From Rahnella aquatilis CIP 78.65 = ATCC 33071 (GTDB lineage Bacteria > Pseudomonadota > Gammaproteobacteria > Enterobacterales > Enterobacteriaceae): a DNA stretch of 64,000 nt. The DNA lies in assembly GCF_000241955.1 (NCBI RefSeq), contig NC_016818.1:806001-870000 (forward strand). The letters run 5' to 3'. This document shows, piece by piece, positions 25,045 through 35,129 of the stretch. The position numbers and the translations under genes were made by a program. How positions within the stretch are numbered: the first letter of the stretch is position 1; every line of letters begins with the position of its first letter. The notes beneath the pieces are model-generated. The model was not told where the DNA came from. It saw only the letters and a program-made list of their open reading frames with translations, and made no database searches.

Positions 25045-26040
25045 TTATTTCGCTGCGGCAGCCGCTTCCTTCACCCAGCCGTCGAACTGTTCCTGATGGG
25101 CTTTAATCCAGCCATCGGTCTGTGCATCAATATCGGCTTCTGAATTTTTACCGGCATGCATGGCGGCGTTTTGCGCATTGATGTCTTTCAGAGGCAGTTT
25201 CATGATGGCAAACAGTTTCGCCGCTGCCGGGTTTTTCTCAGCCCAGGCTTTGTTCGCCACGATGTGCATGGTGCTCACCGGGAAACCGTAGTTTTTGCCG
25301 TTTGGCAGCTTGGTGTCGGCGTTTTTATCCCCCGGCACTACTGAGAACGGTACCTGCATCCACAACACGTCTTTGCCCGGGATCAGGACATTGCTGACCC
25401 AGTACGGCGTCCAGGTGTAATAGAAGATCGGTTTTCCTTCTTTGTAACGCGTAATGGTGTCGGCGATCATCGCAGAATAGTTACCCTGATTATGGGTCAC
25501 GGTATCTTCCAGACCATAAGCTTTTAACTGCTCATTCAGTGCCGCTTCACAACCCCAACCCGGCGTACAGCCGGTCAGATCGGCTTTGCCGTCACCGTTG
25601 GTATCAAACAGTTTGGCCAGTTTCGGGTCTTTCAGCTGTTCGATATTGGTGATGTGATACTTCTCAGCGGTTTTCTTATCGATCAGCCAGCCTTGTGCCG
25701 CACCGGTCACGTAGGTGCCTTCACGGTAAAAGACTTTATCGCCACCGGCGGCTTTGTACATTTCATCATGCAGCGGTGACCAGTTGACGGCGGTGAATGT
25801 CGCATCTCCGGCCGCAATGGTGGTGTAGCCGACGTTATAATCGACTTCGCGTGTCGGCTGGACGTCATAACCCAGTTTTTCCAGCGCTTTATTCACCAGC
25901 TCAGTCTGAAATGTCTCTTCGCTGATGGTGCTCTGGATGGGCGTCACGGTGACGCCTTTACCCGGCAGATCGGCGGCGAATGAGGTGACTGTTGCAAATG
26001 TGGTGAGGGCAGCAACGGCCCAGAGTCCTGTCTTTTTCAT
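25045..26040 (-). CDS. proX: Glycine betaine/proline-betaine binding protein, second copy
   Basis: Periplasmic substrate-binding protein feeding ProVW. A Sec signal peptide ends at [10 protein letters not shown]. The three tryptophans forming the aromatic cage in E. coli ProX have equivalents in [17 protein letters not shown] and TWTPYWVSN. The cysteine pair in GCTPGWGC is kept. ATG 26040 has GAGG upstream and gives 331 residues. It lies 24 bases after the other proX copy and is plainly its paralogue. It is the copy closer to E. coli ProX in the cage and disulfide segment. Confidence 0.93.
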   Translation of the reverse strand: MKKTGLWAVAALTTFATVTSFAADLPGKGVTVTPIQSTISEETFQTELVNKALEKLGYDVQPTREVDYNVGYTTIAAGDATFTAVNWSPLHDEMYKAAGGDKVFYREGTYVTGAAQGWLIDKKTAEKYHITNIEQLKDPKLAKLFDTNGDGKADLTGCTPGWGCEAALNEQLKAYGLEDTVTHNQGNYSAMIADTITRYKEGKPIFYYTWTPYWVSNVLIPGKDVLWMQVPFSVVPGDKNADTKLPNGKNYGFPVSTMHIVANKAWAEKNPAAAKLFAIMKLPLKDINAQNAAMHAGKNSEADIDAQTDGWIKAHQEQFDGWVKEAAAAAK

Positions 26041-26064
26041 AAATTCCTCGATTTTTATCATGCG

Positions 26065-27063
26065 TTATTTTGCTGCGGCGGCAGCTTCTTTGATCCAGCC
26101 ATCGAAGGTCGCCTGATGTGCCTTGATCCAGCCATCAACGTGCTGCCGGATATCCTCAGAAGACGATTCCCCTTCATGCATCCGCAGGTTCTGCGCATTC
26201 ACGTCGGCCAGAGGGAGTTTCATGAGGGCGAACAGTTTCGCGGCTGCCGGGTTTTTCTCAGCCCAGGCTTTATTCGCTACGATGTGTTCGTTATTGACCG
26301 GGAAGCCGTAGTTCTTACCGTTCGGCAGCGTGGTATCGAGATCTTTCTGCGAACCCGGATTGGCCGAGAACGGCACAGTCAGCCAGACCACGTCTTTGCC
26401 CGGTTTCATCTCGTTGCTGACCCAGTACGGCGTCCAGGTGAAGTACAACACCGGCTTGCCGGACTTATAGCGGGTGAGGGTATCGGCGATAATGGCCGAA
26501 TAGTTGCCTTCGTTTTGCGTCACGGTATTGCTCAGGCCGTAGGCTTTGATTTGAGTATTGATCACCTGATCGCAGACCCAGCCCGGATTACAGCCCGCCA
26601 TATCGGCTTTGCCGTCGCCGTCGGTATCAAACAGTTTGGCGATTTTCGGATCTTTCAGCTGTGACAAATCGTGGATGTGATATTTGTCGGCGGTTTTTTT
26701 GTCGATCAGATAACCCTGTGCCGCGCCGCTGATGTAGGTGCCCTGACGGTAGAACTTCTGGTCGCCACCGGCTGCGTTATACATGTCTTTTTGCAGCGGC
26801 TCCCAGTTCACCGCCATGTAGGTGGAATCGCCGCTGGCAATGGCGGTATACGCGACGTTGTAGTCCACTTCGCCGGTTTGCTGAACGTCGTAGCCCAGTT
26901 TTTCCAGCGCGCGGTTAACCAGTTCGGTCTGAAAGGCTTCTTCCGCGATGGTACTTTGCAACGGTTTGACGACCACGCCTTTGCCCGGTAAATCGGCAGC
27001 GAACGTTGTTGAGGATGTGACGAGTGTGCTCAGGGCTAGTGCCCAAATAGATGTTGTGCGCAT
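26065..27063 (-). CDS. proX: Glycine betaine/proline-betaine binding protein, first copy
   Basis: Periplasmic binding protein, 332 residues, signal peptide ending [11 protein letters not shown]. The cage tryptophans are conserved ([26 protein letters not shown]), so it should still bind betaines. It differs from the downstream copy at many loop residues, for example WVCDQVI against WGCEAAL beside the second cage tryptophan, which could alter preference. It is separated from proW by 148 bases that contain a stem-loop. Confidence 0.92.
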   Translation of the reverse strand: MRTTSIWALALSTLVTSSTTFAADLPGKGVVVKPLQSTIAEEAFQTELVNRALEKLGYDVQQTGEVDYNVAYTAIASGDSTYMAVNWEPLQKDMYNAAGGDQKFYRQGTYISGAAQGYLIDKKTADKYHIHDLSQLKDPKIAKLFDTDGDGKADMAGCNPGWVCDQVINTQIKAYGLSNTVTQNEGNYSAIIADTLTRYKSGKPVLYFTWTPYWVSNEMKPGKDVVWLTVPFSANPGSQKDLDTTLPNGKNYGFPVNNEHIVANKAWAEKNPAAAKLFALMKLPLADVNAQNLRMHEGESSSEDIRQHVDGWIKAHQATFDGWIKEAAAAAK

Positions 27064-27171
27064 GGTGAACCCTTATTCTTTTCCTCTTCATCATTGAGTT
27101 GTCGCCCGAATGATTTTGAGGATTGTTTATCAATACGTAAGAGTGGACTGCGTTGTTTTAGCTTTTGAGAG

Positions 27172-27195
27172 TTCCCGGCAGCGAACCGCCGGGAA
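27172..27195 (-). other. Stem-loop between proW and proX
   Basis: A perfect 8-base inverted repeat TTCCCGGC/GCCGGGAA with an 8-base loop. No T run follows, so it is not a classic terminator. It could protect the proVW message or allow differential expression of the binding proteins; that is inference. Confidence 0.6.
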
Positions 27196-27211
27196 AAGTG
27201 CAGTGTGTGAA

Positions 27212-28399
27212 TCAGGCTTTCTTCGTGAAAGGTTTCATCACCAGACCGACAGGACCGCGGGTGAACCAGCGGTGGCCGCCTTTGCTGCGGCTGTCGCGTC
27301 CCATCGACTGGGTGAGACGGTCAAGGATGATGGCGAGAATAACGATACCCGCCCCCCCGACTGACGCCAGACCCATATCCAGACGGCCGATACCGCGCAG
27401 TACCATCTGGCCCAGACCCCCTACGGCGATCATCGAGGCGATAACCACCATCGACAGCGCCAGCATCAGCGTCTGGTTGATACCTGCCATGATGGTCGGC
27501 ATGGCCAGCGGCAACTGCACTTTAAACAGCAACTGACGCGGGCTGGAACCAAAGGATTTCGCCGCTTCGATCAGATCTTCCGGCACCTGATTAATACCCA
27601 GAATCGTCAGACGTACCACCGGCGGCAGGGCGAAGATGATCGTCACCACTACGCCCGGCACGTTACCGATACCAAACAGCATGACGATCGGCACCAGATA
27701 CACGAACGCTGGCGTGGTCTGCATGGCATCGAGTAACGGCCTGATAATTTTGGCTGCCTTCTGACTGCGGGCCAGCCAGATACCGAGCGGCAGACCTATC
27801 AAGATACAGAAGAACAGCGAGGTCAGAACCAGCGCCAGCGTGACCATTGCCTGTGACCAGGCACCGATTGCGCCAATCAGTACCAGCGAAACCAGCGTGG
27901 CCGCACCCATACCGAAACCGGCCATCTGCCAGGCGAGCAGGGCGAAGACCAGGATCGCAATCGGTGCAGGCAGGGATTCCAGACCGTGCTGGAAACCGCT
28001 CAGGACGAAATCGACCGGCACGCGGATCCCCTGGAATACCGGGCGGAAGTTGCCCACCAGCCAGTCGATCCCTTCCGTGACCCAGCGGTCGAGCGGGATC
28101 AGCGTGCTGTGAAACGGATCGAGAATATTAAAATGCTGATGATGTTCCGGCGCGACGCTCAGCCAGTCGTTGGTCTGGGCGGCGGCGTGATGTGTGGCGT
28201 CCGGTGTGCTGGTCGCGGCATCGCTGCCGCCGCCCCACGGATCACTGCTGCCCGCATCGGCTGGCGCGGCGTCAGCTTGTGGCGCGACACCACCACTGGC
28301 GTTATCGGCACTCCACGGATCCACGGAAGGATCCAGAGCCTGTGTCTGAGCGGCCTGTGCATGCTGTGTAATGGTGTTCGTTATGGTTGAAGTGCTCAT
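27212..28399 (-). CDS. proW: Glycine betaine ABC transporter permease ProW
   Basis: Inner-membrane permease of the ProU importer. The N-terminal ~100 residues are hydrophilic, rich in Ala, Asp and Ser, with two DPW motifs (VDPWS, SDPWG). The permease domain has several membrane segments and the EAA loop [20 protein letters not shown]. 395 residues, about 40 longer than E. coli ProW, with the excess mainly in the N-terminal tail. Its ATG overlaps the proV stop by four bases (ATGA), so translation is coupled. Confidence 0.94.
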   Translation of the reverse strand: MSTSTITNTITQHAQAAQTQALDPSVDPWSADNASGGVAPQADAAPADAGSSDPWGGGSDAATSTPDATHHAAAQTNDWLSVAPEHHQHFNILDPFHSTLIPLDRWVTEGIDWLVGNFRPVFQGIRVPVDFVLSGFQHGLESLPAPIAILVFALLAWQMAGFGMGAATLVSLVLIGAIGAWSQAMVTLALVLTSLFFCILIGLPLGIWLARSQKAAKIIRPLLDAMQTTPAFVYLVPIVMLFGIGNVPGVVVTIIFALPPVVRLTILGINQVPEDLIEAAKSFGSSPRQLLFKVQLPLAMPTIMAGINQTLMLALSMVVIASMIAVGGLGQMVLRGIGRLDMGLASVGGAGIVILAIILDRLTQSMGRDSRSKGGHRWFTRGPVGLVMKPFTKKA

Positions 28400-29592
28400 T
28401 CGTTACCCCCTTCTTTGTCCAGAGCCTGAAGCAGCATGGCTTTGGAAATAATGCCGATATAGTTATTGTCCTCATTGATGACCGGCACGGCGCAAGGCGC
28501 GGCGGCGACATGAGAAATCAGTTCGCTGAGTGGCATGTCTGCCTGCACGGCTGCCGGAGATTCCAGCAGGGCGCTTTCCAGCGGCTGATTGGTTTTGAGC
28601 GCAGTTTTCAGCGATTCAATCGACACCACGCCGATGAATTTCTGTCCACGTTCAAGCACATAACCATATTCGCGGTCTTCATCTTCGAGCAGCTTGAGGG
28701 CGGCACGGGGACCAAAACCGGGGGTTTTACGAATAAGCGCGCCACGACGGCGGGCAATGTCTTTGGCGCTGAAGACCTGACTGATATCCACACCACGGAA
28801 GAAGGTGCGCACATAATCGTTGGCCGGATTATTGAGAATGTCTTCCGGCGTGCCGACCTGCACCACTTCGCCGCCCTGCATAATGGCGATACGGTCGCCG
28901 ATACGCATGGCTTCGTCCAGATCATGGGAAATAAACACGATGGTGCGCTGATGCTGAGCCTGAAGCTTCACCAGTTCATCCTGCATTTCGGTACGAATTA
29001 ACGGGTCGAGTGCCGAGAAGGCTTCATCCATCAGCAGAATATCAGGGTTGTTGGCCATCGCGCGGGCCAAACCGACACGCTGACGCATCCCGCCGGACAA
29101 TTCATCCGGATAAGAGTTGGCATAGTTTTCCAGCCCGACCTGACGCAGTGCATCAATCGCTTTGGCATTGCGCTCTTCCACCGGCACACCTGCCAGCTCC
29201 ATACCAAACGCCGTGTTGTTCAACACGGTCAGGTGTGGCATCAGCGCAAAAGACTGAAACACCATACTGATTTTGCTGCGGCGTACCTGGCGTAATTTTG
29301 CTTCTGAGATTTTGGCGATATCTTCGCCGTCGATCAGGACTTCGCCGCGGGTGGGCTCTATCAGACGATTGAGAAGGCGTACCATGGTGGATTTACCGGA
29401 ACCGGATAACCCCATGATGACGAAAATCTCGCCTTCTTCAATGGCCAGACTGGCATTCTTAACGCCAAGTGAAAGACCTGTTTTCTCAAAAATTTCTTCT
29501 TTACCCTTGCCTGCGTCAATCATCTTGAAAGCGCGATCCGGGTTTTCGCCAAATACCTTATAAAGGTTCTTTACTTCGATTTTAATTGCCAT
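28396..29592 (-). CDS. proV: Glycine betaine ABC transporter ATPase ProV
   Basis: ATP-binding subunit of ProU. Walker A is GLSGSGKST near residue 62, the signature is [11 protein letters not shown], and Walker B is [12 protein letters not shown]. The C-terminal ~120 residues form the paired CBS domains that sense ionic strength in related OpuA systems. 398 residues (E. coli 400). It is the first gene of the operon; osmotic induction is expected, and the AT-rich upstream region would suit H-NS control. Confidence 0.95.
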   Translation of the reverse strand: MAIKIEVKNLYKVFGENPDRAFKMIDAGKGKEEIFEKTGLSLGVKNASLAIEEGEIFVIMGLSGSGKSTMVRLLNRLIEPTRGEVLIDGEDIAKISEAKLRQVRRSKISMVFQSFALMPHLTVLNNTAFGMELAGVPVEERNAKAIDALRQVGLENYANSYPDELSGGMRQRVGLARAMANNPDILLMDEAFSALDPLIRTEMQDELVKLQAQHQRTIVFISHDLDEAMRIGDRIAIMQGGEVVQVGTPEDILNNPANDYVRTFFRGVDISQVFSAKDIARRRGALIRKTPGFGPRAALKLLEDEDREYGYVLERGQKFIGVVSIESLKTALKTNQPLESALLESPAAVQADMPLSELISHVAAAPCAVPVINEDNNYIGIISKAMLLQALDKEGGNE

Positions 29593-30180
29593 GCAATATG
29601 CATTCCTTGGATATAAATAGCCGTATCGGCTCGATGTCTAATTTTTGTGTTGGACCGTATAGGGTTTTGCCTGTTACCAAATAGTGAACGCGTTATACCC
29701 TAACACATCGAAATTCTGAGACAAGTCTCAATGTTTCCGGAGAATATTCATGGTTGGTTTTCCGGTTACGTATTTATCTGTATTTTCGGTGGTTAATTTC
29801 ATTCAGCATGCGTTGACAATTAATGACAAATTACCGCGTGTCTTCGTTTGAGGTTTTTACCTAATTCCCCGGCGGAAATATGCGCTGTAAATATAATTAA
29901 TTATATGATTTAATTGAAATTAATGACTTTTGTTTGAGCGAAATTTTGGGGTGTAATAATTGCGTGATTTAAATGAAATTAATGCGTAACCCTCACGGCG
30001 TGTTGACAGGTGTAAATAGAGATTTCAGATTTATGTGAAAGCCGTGAATTTACCGGTTGTCTGAAAGATGAATGCACAGTGAAATAATAGTCTGAACCGG
30101 CAGGGGAAGCCGGAAATTCGCCGGTGATGACACCGGCAGAGAGTGTGAAATTCGTCCAGTGAAACAGCCAGAATTCGGCA
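29593..30180. other. AT-rich intergenic region upstream of proV
   Basis: 588 bases without a convincing gene. The central part (about 29740-29990) is very AT-rich with many short A and T runs, the composition H-NS favours. The proV promoter must lie at its left end, but I could not pick a convincing -35/-10 pair. Near 30110-30135, minus strand, GCCGGT/ACCGGC forms a small hairpin that may end the response-regulator transcript; it has only a short T tail. Confidence 0.5.
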
Positions 30181-30894
30181 TCAGGAAGATGGTTTGCCGT
30201 CATCGGCTATTTTTCGATACAGGCGCCTCGGATGTCCGATATTTCCGTACTGCATCTCCACGGCGATAAAGCCAATTTCCACACAGTATTCGAGATAACG
30301 GCGACCTGTCGTTTTGCTGATCCCAACTTCTTCCACCACCTGTTCGACCGACCAGCTGACGTCAGGTCTGGCGGTAAAAGCACGCTGAACCAGTTCCAGT
30401 GTATTCGGCTCAATGCCTTTGGCGGAAGGCGCTGACGGCGCATCGGTAGCGGGCAGATTGAACAGTTTATCCAGCGCCCGTTGATCAACCACTTTGACAT
30501 TACGCAGGGTTTGCACCAGTTGCATAAAGCGTTCAAGCGAACTGCGCAGACGATGGAATGACACCGGCTTGATAATGTAATCGAATGCGCCACTGCGCAT
30601 CGCCTGACTACAGGTTTGCATATCGCTGGCGGCGGTAATGAAAATCACCGAGCAATCGACGCTTTTCAGCAACGGGCTGTCGATCAAATCGACCCCCTGA
30701 CCGTCGGGCAAATAGTTATCCAGCAAGATCAGCCGTGGCTGATGCTGCCGCAGCAGGGAACGCGCCTGTTCCAGCGTGGCCGCAATACCGACCACGCGCA
30801 GATTGAAATTTTGCTCGATAAAGTCACGATGCAGACCGGCCAGATGCGGCTCATCTTCCACAATCACGACATCGAGTGCGCTGCTGTTATTCAT
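30181..30894 (-). CDS. CitB/DcuR-type response regulator
   Basis: Two-component response regulator, 237 residues. The receiver domain begins DVVIVEDEPHLAGLH; the phospho-acceptor Asp is in LILLDNYLPDGQG (about residue 55), the switch Thr/Ser in IFITAASDM and the Lys in IIKPVSFHR. A C-terminal helix-turn-helix (SVEQVVEEVGISKTTGRRYLEY) is typical of the CitB/DcuR/DpiA group. The start at MNNSSALD is set by overlap with the kinase gene; the frame extends 83 codons upstream inside the kinase gene but that stretch is not receiver sequence. It probably controls the divergent transporter at 32859. Confidence 0.92.
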   Translation of the reverse strand: MNNSSALDVVIVEDEPHLAGLHRDFIEQNFNLRVVGIAATLEQARSLLRQHQPRLILLDNYLPDGQGVDLIDSPLLKSVDCSVIFITAASDMQTCSQAMRSGAFDYIIKPVSFHRLRSSLERFMQLVQTLRNVKVVDQRALDKLFNLPATDAPSAPSAKGIEPNTLELVQRAFTARPDVSWSVEQVVEEVGISKTTGRRYLEYCVEIGFIAVEMQYGNIGHPRRLYRKIADDGKPSS

Positions 30895-32539
30895 GGTTCT
30901 GTCCTGTTGAGGCTTCCGCCGGGTACGGGATAAAGACTGAAAATATCGTACCTTGCGGCGTGTTGTCTGAGATTTCGATGCTGCCACCCGCCTGACGGAC
31001 ATAACCGGCCACCAGATACAGGCCGATACCGTGTTCTGCGCCTGTGGCGTCCTGCCCGCTGGAAGGCTTGCTGGTGACGCCTTGTTCAAACAGGTGCGGC
31101 TTAAGTTCGTCTTCCACACCGCTGCCCTGATCGGCGACTTCAATCAGCAGCTCACGGTTCCTGTCGGAAATATACAATTCGACCGGTGCCGGTGGCGTCA
31201 GTGCTTTCAGCGTGGCATCCACGGCGTTATCCAGCAAATTACCCATCACTGACATCAGTTCGGTTTCACTGATGGTCGCCGGAATGCGGGTTAGCTGACA
31301 AGCGGGGTCGAAACTCAGCCCGACACCTTTTTCGCGCGCGCTGACGTATTTTCCCAGCAGCAGGCCGCACAGCGCCGGCGAGGTAAAGCGCGCCGAGACG
31401 AAATCCAGTACCGCCTGCGCGCCTTGCGACTGTGCCTGAATATAGTGCATGGCGTCGTCGTAACGCTGCATTTGCAGCAAGCCTGCCAGCGTAGCGGTCC
31501 AGTTCAGTTGTTCATGGCGCATGATGCGCAGATTATCGGCGTAGCGTTTCACCTGACTCAGCTGGCTGCTCAGTGTATTAATGTCGTTTTTATCGCGGAA
31601 ACTGAATACCCAGCCACTTTCTGCACCGGGTTCAAGTTCGATTGGCACACGATTGACGATCACCTGGCGCTGATTAAGTACCGTAATCTGATCATGCTGG
31701 CTGTTATTTTCACTGACCCCGCTTTGCGTAAAAAATGCGGGTGGCGTATGCAGTACCTCCGCCAGCGGTTTCCCCAGCAATTCGTTTTCGGGCTGGCGGA
31801 TATCCAGTAACTCGCGTGCGGCACGGTTAATCAAAATCAGCTGTTTTTCAGCGTTAACAGCAAATACGCCCTCATACATGGCTTCCAGCAACGCTTTTTG
31901 CTGGCGAACCAGCAGGGCGATAGCTTTGGGCTCCAGCCAGAACATCTGTTTTTTAACGTTGCGGGTAAACATCCATGAAAAAATAAACAGCAGTAATAAA
32001 AGCAGCAAACCGTATAAACCGGCCTGCGCCAGACGGCGGCCATTAATATTATCGATGTAAGACGTGAGATAACCGACCGAGACAATACCGATCACCTGAT
32101 TATTCGCATCCAGAATCGGGGCTTTGCTGCGCAAGGAAACGCCAATGCCGCCCTGACGCACAGAAATAATGGTTTTACCGGCCAGCACACCGGCGTTATC
32201 ACCGCCAATCATCGGCAGGTCTATGCGCTCCGGCGATTCGGAATGATAAAGATGCAGCTCGCGGGTATCGCCGATAACGATATAACTGGCGTCACTTTTA
32301 TCGCGTAATGGCTGGATAAGTTGTGCGATACCGGGGATATCCCGCGTCTTAACTTTCTGCGCCAGCCCCGGCATCAGCGCGATCTCGCTGGCCTGAACCC
32401 GCGCTCGCTGACCGAGATCATGATGCAACTGGCGGTCGATAATATGAAATAAAATAGCCCCGAGCAGTGCCAGCAACACGCAGGAAAATACCACCAGAGA
32501 TAAAAATAGTTTTACCTGAAAAGGTAATCTGAATTTCAT
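30887..32539 (-). CDS. CitA/DcuS-type sensor histidine kinase
   Basis: Membrane sensor kinase, 550 residues. A first membrane segment (about 10-32), a periplasmic Cache/PAS-like domain ending PILDANNQVIGIVSVGYL, a second segment (about 172-194), a cytoplasmic PAS domain (about 215-320), the phosphorylation site MRHEQLNW (about 345) and an ATPase domain with N box GNLLDNAVDA and G boxes DQGSG and GIGLYLV. This is the arrangement of sensors for citrate and C4-dicarboxylates. Its end overlaps the regulator start by 8 bases. The ligand is probably the substrate of the neighbouring transporter. Confidence 0.93.
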   Translation of the reverse strand: MKFRLPFQVKLFLSLVVFSCVLLALLGAILFHIIDRQLHHDLGQRARVQASEIALMPGLAQKVKTRDIPGIAQLIQPLRDKSDASYIVIGDTRELHLYHSESPERIDLPMIGGDNAGVLAGKTIISVRQGGIGVSLRSKAPILDANNQVIGIVSVGYLTSYIDNINGRRLAQAGLYGLLLLLLLFIFSWMFTRNVKKQMFWLEPKAIALLVRQQKALLEAMYEGVFAVNAEKQLILINRAARELLDIRQPENELLGKPLAEVLHTPPAFFTQSGVSENNSQHDQITVLNQRQVIVNRVPIELEPGAESGWVFSFRDKNDINTLSSQLSQVKRYADNLRIMRHEQLNWTATLAGLLQMQRYDDAMHYIQAQSQGAQAVLDFVSARFTSPALCGLLLGKYVSAREKGVGLSFDPACQLTRIPATISETELMSVMGNLLDNAVDATLKALTPPAPVELYISDRNRELLIEVADQGSGVEDELKPHLFEQGVTSKPSSGQDATGAEHGIGLYLVAGYVRQAGGSIEISDNTPQGTIFSVFIPYPAEASTGQNHE

Positions 32540-32858
32540 ACGACCTGCTGCAAGGCGAACCTGAGATAGACATTCAATAAGCCTATCACGGCGAAATGTG
32601 AGTCGTAATCGCAGAGAATCGGAGTTGTGAACAGAAGATTAAAATAATGATTATTTCACACAGTAATAACAGGGTTAATAGCGGTATTTACTACTAATCT
32701 TATAATCCTTATAAATCAGGGTGCATTAACACCATAAACACCATAACAACCTTTATCCCTGCGATTTTAATTTGAACAACCTCACATCCGGCTGACCGGC
32801 TGTTTTCATATGCTCAGACCCTCAATAAGAAAAGTATTCAGAAAAAAGAGGCAATGTC
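32540..32858. promoter_or_regulatory. Divergent promoter region, kinase and transporter genes
   Basis: 319 AT-rich bases between the divergent sensor-kinase and transporter genes. It holds a perfect 7-base-arm palindrome, AAATAATGATTATTT at 32642-32656, a candidate operator for the response regulator or Fur. The transporter has AGAGGC shortly before its ATG. Confidence 0.5.
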
Positions 32859-34214
32859 ATGAGCACAACCGACGATTCCTACATCGCTGTCAAAGAAACG
32901 AAAACCTCCGGCCTTTCAGCCAGACAAAAATGGTGGCACATTCTGGATAACTACAAGATAGGTATTATCCCGCTGCCCTTTTTCCTGCTGGCGGGGGTGC
33001 TGATCCTGCTTGACTGCCTGAACGGCAAGTTGCCGGGTGATATCGTGGTGATGGTCGCCACGCTGGCCTTCTTTGGTTTTGCCTGCGGTGAATTCGGGAA
33101 ACGCTTACCGGTGGTGGGTAAACTGGGGGCCGCGGCGATTTGTGCCACTTTTATTCCTTCGGCGATGGTGCATTACGGCCTGCTGCCGGATGTTGTTGTT
33201 GATTCCACAGTCAAATTCTATAAATCCACCAATATTCTCTACCTTTATATCTGCTGCATTATTGTCGGCAGCATTATGAGCATGAACCGTCAGGTGCTGA
33301 TCCAGGGCTTTATGCGTATTTTCGTACCGATGCTGTGCGGGGAAGTGGTCGGCATGATTGCCGGTATGGCGATGGGCACTGTGTTAGGTTTACCGCCAAT
33401 GCAAACCTTCTTCTTCCTGATCCTGCCGATCATGGCTGGCGGTGTAGGGGAAGGTGCGATCCCGCTGTCGATGGGTTACGCGACCATTCTGCATATGGAG
33501 CAGGGCGTGGCGCTTGGGCGCATTCTGCCGATTGTGATGCTTGGCGGTCTGACGGCTATCGTGCTGGCGGGCGTACTGAACCAGCTTGGAAAACGTTATC
33601 CACATCTGACGGGCGAAGGCCAGCTCATGCCGTCGAAAAAAGGCCAGATGGGCAGTGGCACCGATGAATTTGAGGGCAATCCGGGCGTCAACGCGCTGGC
33701 CTGTGGGGCACTGCTGGCGATCCTGCTGTACATGGTCGGCATGCTGGGTCAGAAATGGATCGGCCTGCCGGCGCCGGTCGGCATGCTGTTTGCGGCGGTA
33801 CTGGTGAAACTGGCGAACGGCGTCTCGCCGACCATCCAGCACGGTTCAATGACGGTGTATAAATTCTTCCGTACGGCGGTAACTTATCCGGTGTTGTTCG
33901 CGGTGGGTGTAGCGATCACGCCGTGGCAGGAACTGATCAACGCTTTCACCCTTCAGAACCTGCTGGTCATTGTGACCACGGTGATGGCGCTGGTGGGCAC
34001 CGGTTTTTATGTGGGTAAGAAAATTGGTATGCACCCTATCGATGTGGCGATTGTCTCCTGCTGCCAGAGCGGGCAGGGCGGCACTGGCGACGTGGCGATT
34101 CTGACATCCGGCAACCGCATGACGCTGATGCCTTTCGCGCAAATCGCTACCCGTATCGGCGGTGCCATCAACGTTTCTGTCGGTCTGTTTGTTCTGGCGA
34201 AGTTCTTCTCATAA
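32859..34214 (+). CDS. 2-hydroxycarboxylate transporter (CitS/MleP/CimH family)
   Basis: Secondary transporter of the 2-HCT family, a Na+ or proton symporter for citrate and/or malate. 451 residues, two inverted halves each with a re-entrant GGxG loop: MAGGVGEGAIPLS near residue 200 and SGQGGTGDVAIL near 405. The substrate-binding arginine segment ATRIGGAINVS follows. Sequence looks closer to malate/citrate carriers of the CimH/MleP kind than to Klebsiella CitS, so the exact substrate is open. No citrate lyase genes are beside it. The divergent two-component system probably regulates it. Confidence 0.9.
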   Translation: MSTTDDSYIAVKETKTSGLSARQKWWHILDNYKIGIIPLPFFLLAGVLILLDCLNGKLPGDIVVMVATLAFFGFACGEFGKRLPVVGKLGAAAICATFIPSAMVHYGLLPDVVVDSTVKFYKSTNILYLYICCIIVGSIMSMNRQVLIQGFMRIFVPMLCGEVVGMIAGMAMGTVLGLPPMQTFFFLILPIMAGGVGEGAIPLSMGYATILHMEQGVALGRILPIVMLGGLTAIVLAGVLNQLGKRYPHLTGEGQLMPSKKGQMGSGTDEFEGNPGVNALACGALLAILLYMVGMLGQKWIGLPAPVGMLFAAVLVKLANGVSPTIQHGSMTVYKFFRTAVTYPVLFAVGVAITPWQELINAFTLQNLLVIVTTVMALVGTGFYVGKKIGMHPIDVAIVSCCQSGQGGTGDVAILTSGNRMTLMPFAQIATRIGGAINVSVGLFVLAKFFS

Positions 34215-34407
34215 CATCTTCACCCACCCCTTCAGCCTGAGGGGGGGGGGTCCTGAGAAAAAATCCCCAGTCCAATTTTGGACTCAATTCAACCTGCTTA
34301 TTTATTGTTCAGCGGTTATTATTTGCGCACTCAGAGACGAGTCACCCGCCCCGTGAGCAGGTTCCCACGTAAGGAAGAGCACTATTTTTTGACCAAAGAA
34401 TCCACGC

Positions 34408-34968
34408 ATGTTCCGTATTAAATCGCTTGTTTCTGCTTTACTACTTCTCGTTACCGGTTTGTTTAGCATCCAGTCCTTTGCTTTTGATATGCCAAAAGAA
34501 TTTGAGTCTATGGACAGCTATAAATTTTTTCATGGCGAACTTTTTAATGAAAAAGGATCCCCCGTGACTGCGGTCAATGCGGGCAACTCAGAAAATATTA
34601 AAAGCGCCCTGCTGGCTGAATATCCACGCTGGAAAGGGACACATTACCGCTGGGGCGGAACCACACACAAAGGCGTCGATTGCTCGGCGCTGATGCAGCA
34701 TCTCTTCAGGGATTCTCTGCAAACACGTCTGCCAAGAACCACCTTTCAGCAAATCAGGAACGGCAGAAAGGTGAGTAAAAATAACCTGAAACCGGGAGAT
34801 TTAGTGTTTTTCAAAACGTCGCCGGGCGATCGTCATGTCGGCGTGTATGTCGGGGATCATCAGTTCATTCATGCCTCGAAAATTGAAGGCGTTACTATTT
34901 CATCACTGGATAATCAGTATTGGGTTGATCATTACGAAACAGCACGCCGCCTGACATTCATCAGTTGA
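34408..34968 (+). CDS. NlpC/P60 cell-wall endopeptidase
   Basis: Secreted peptidoglycan hydrolase of 186 residues. A signal peptide ends about residue 25 (QSFA-FDMP); there is no lipobox. The catalytic triad is visible: Cys in VDCSALMQH (about 93), His in DRHVGVYVG (about 143) and His in FIHAS (about 155). The family (Spr/MepS and relatives) cleaves D-glutamyl-diaminopimelate or cross-link bonds. It probably stands alone, as the next gene has its own 160-base leader. Confidence 0.88.
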   Translation: MFRIKSLVSALLLLVTGLFSIQSFAFDMPKEFESMDSYKFFHGELFNEKGSPVTAVNAGNSENIKSALLAEYPRWKGTHYRWGGTTHKGVDCSALMQHLFRDSLQTRLPRTTFQQIRNGRKVSKNNLKPGDLVFFKTSPGDRHVGVYVGDHQFIHASKIEGVTISSLDNQYWVDHYETARRLTFIS

Positions 34969-35129
34969 TCAGTCGACGTTTTAATAAATTTTTTTAATGT
35001 TATGAATTTGCAGAATTATATTTCCGATTAACGAATGCTTTAGTCATTATTAATTAGAAAGATTGTTATTAGTTGTGGATAATCGTTTTTCATTTTTTAT
35101 TTAAAATAATATTTCAGGTTAGGTTTTTT

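Noticed and set aside
29641..29700. E. coli-like proU P2 promoter
   Set aside because: TTGCCT and TAGGGT both occur, but on the plus strand and in the wrong order; no well-spaced pair on the minus strand.
30895..31143. N-terminal extension of the response regulator
   Set aside because: The 83 extra codons lie inside the kinase gene and do not resemble a receiver domain; MNNSSALD is the sensible start.
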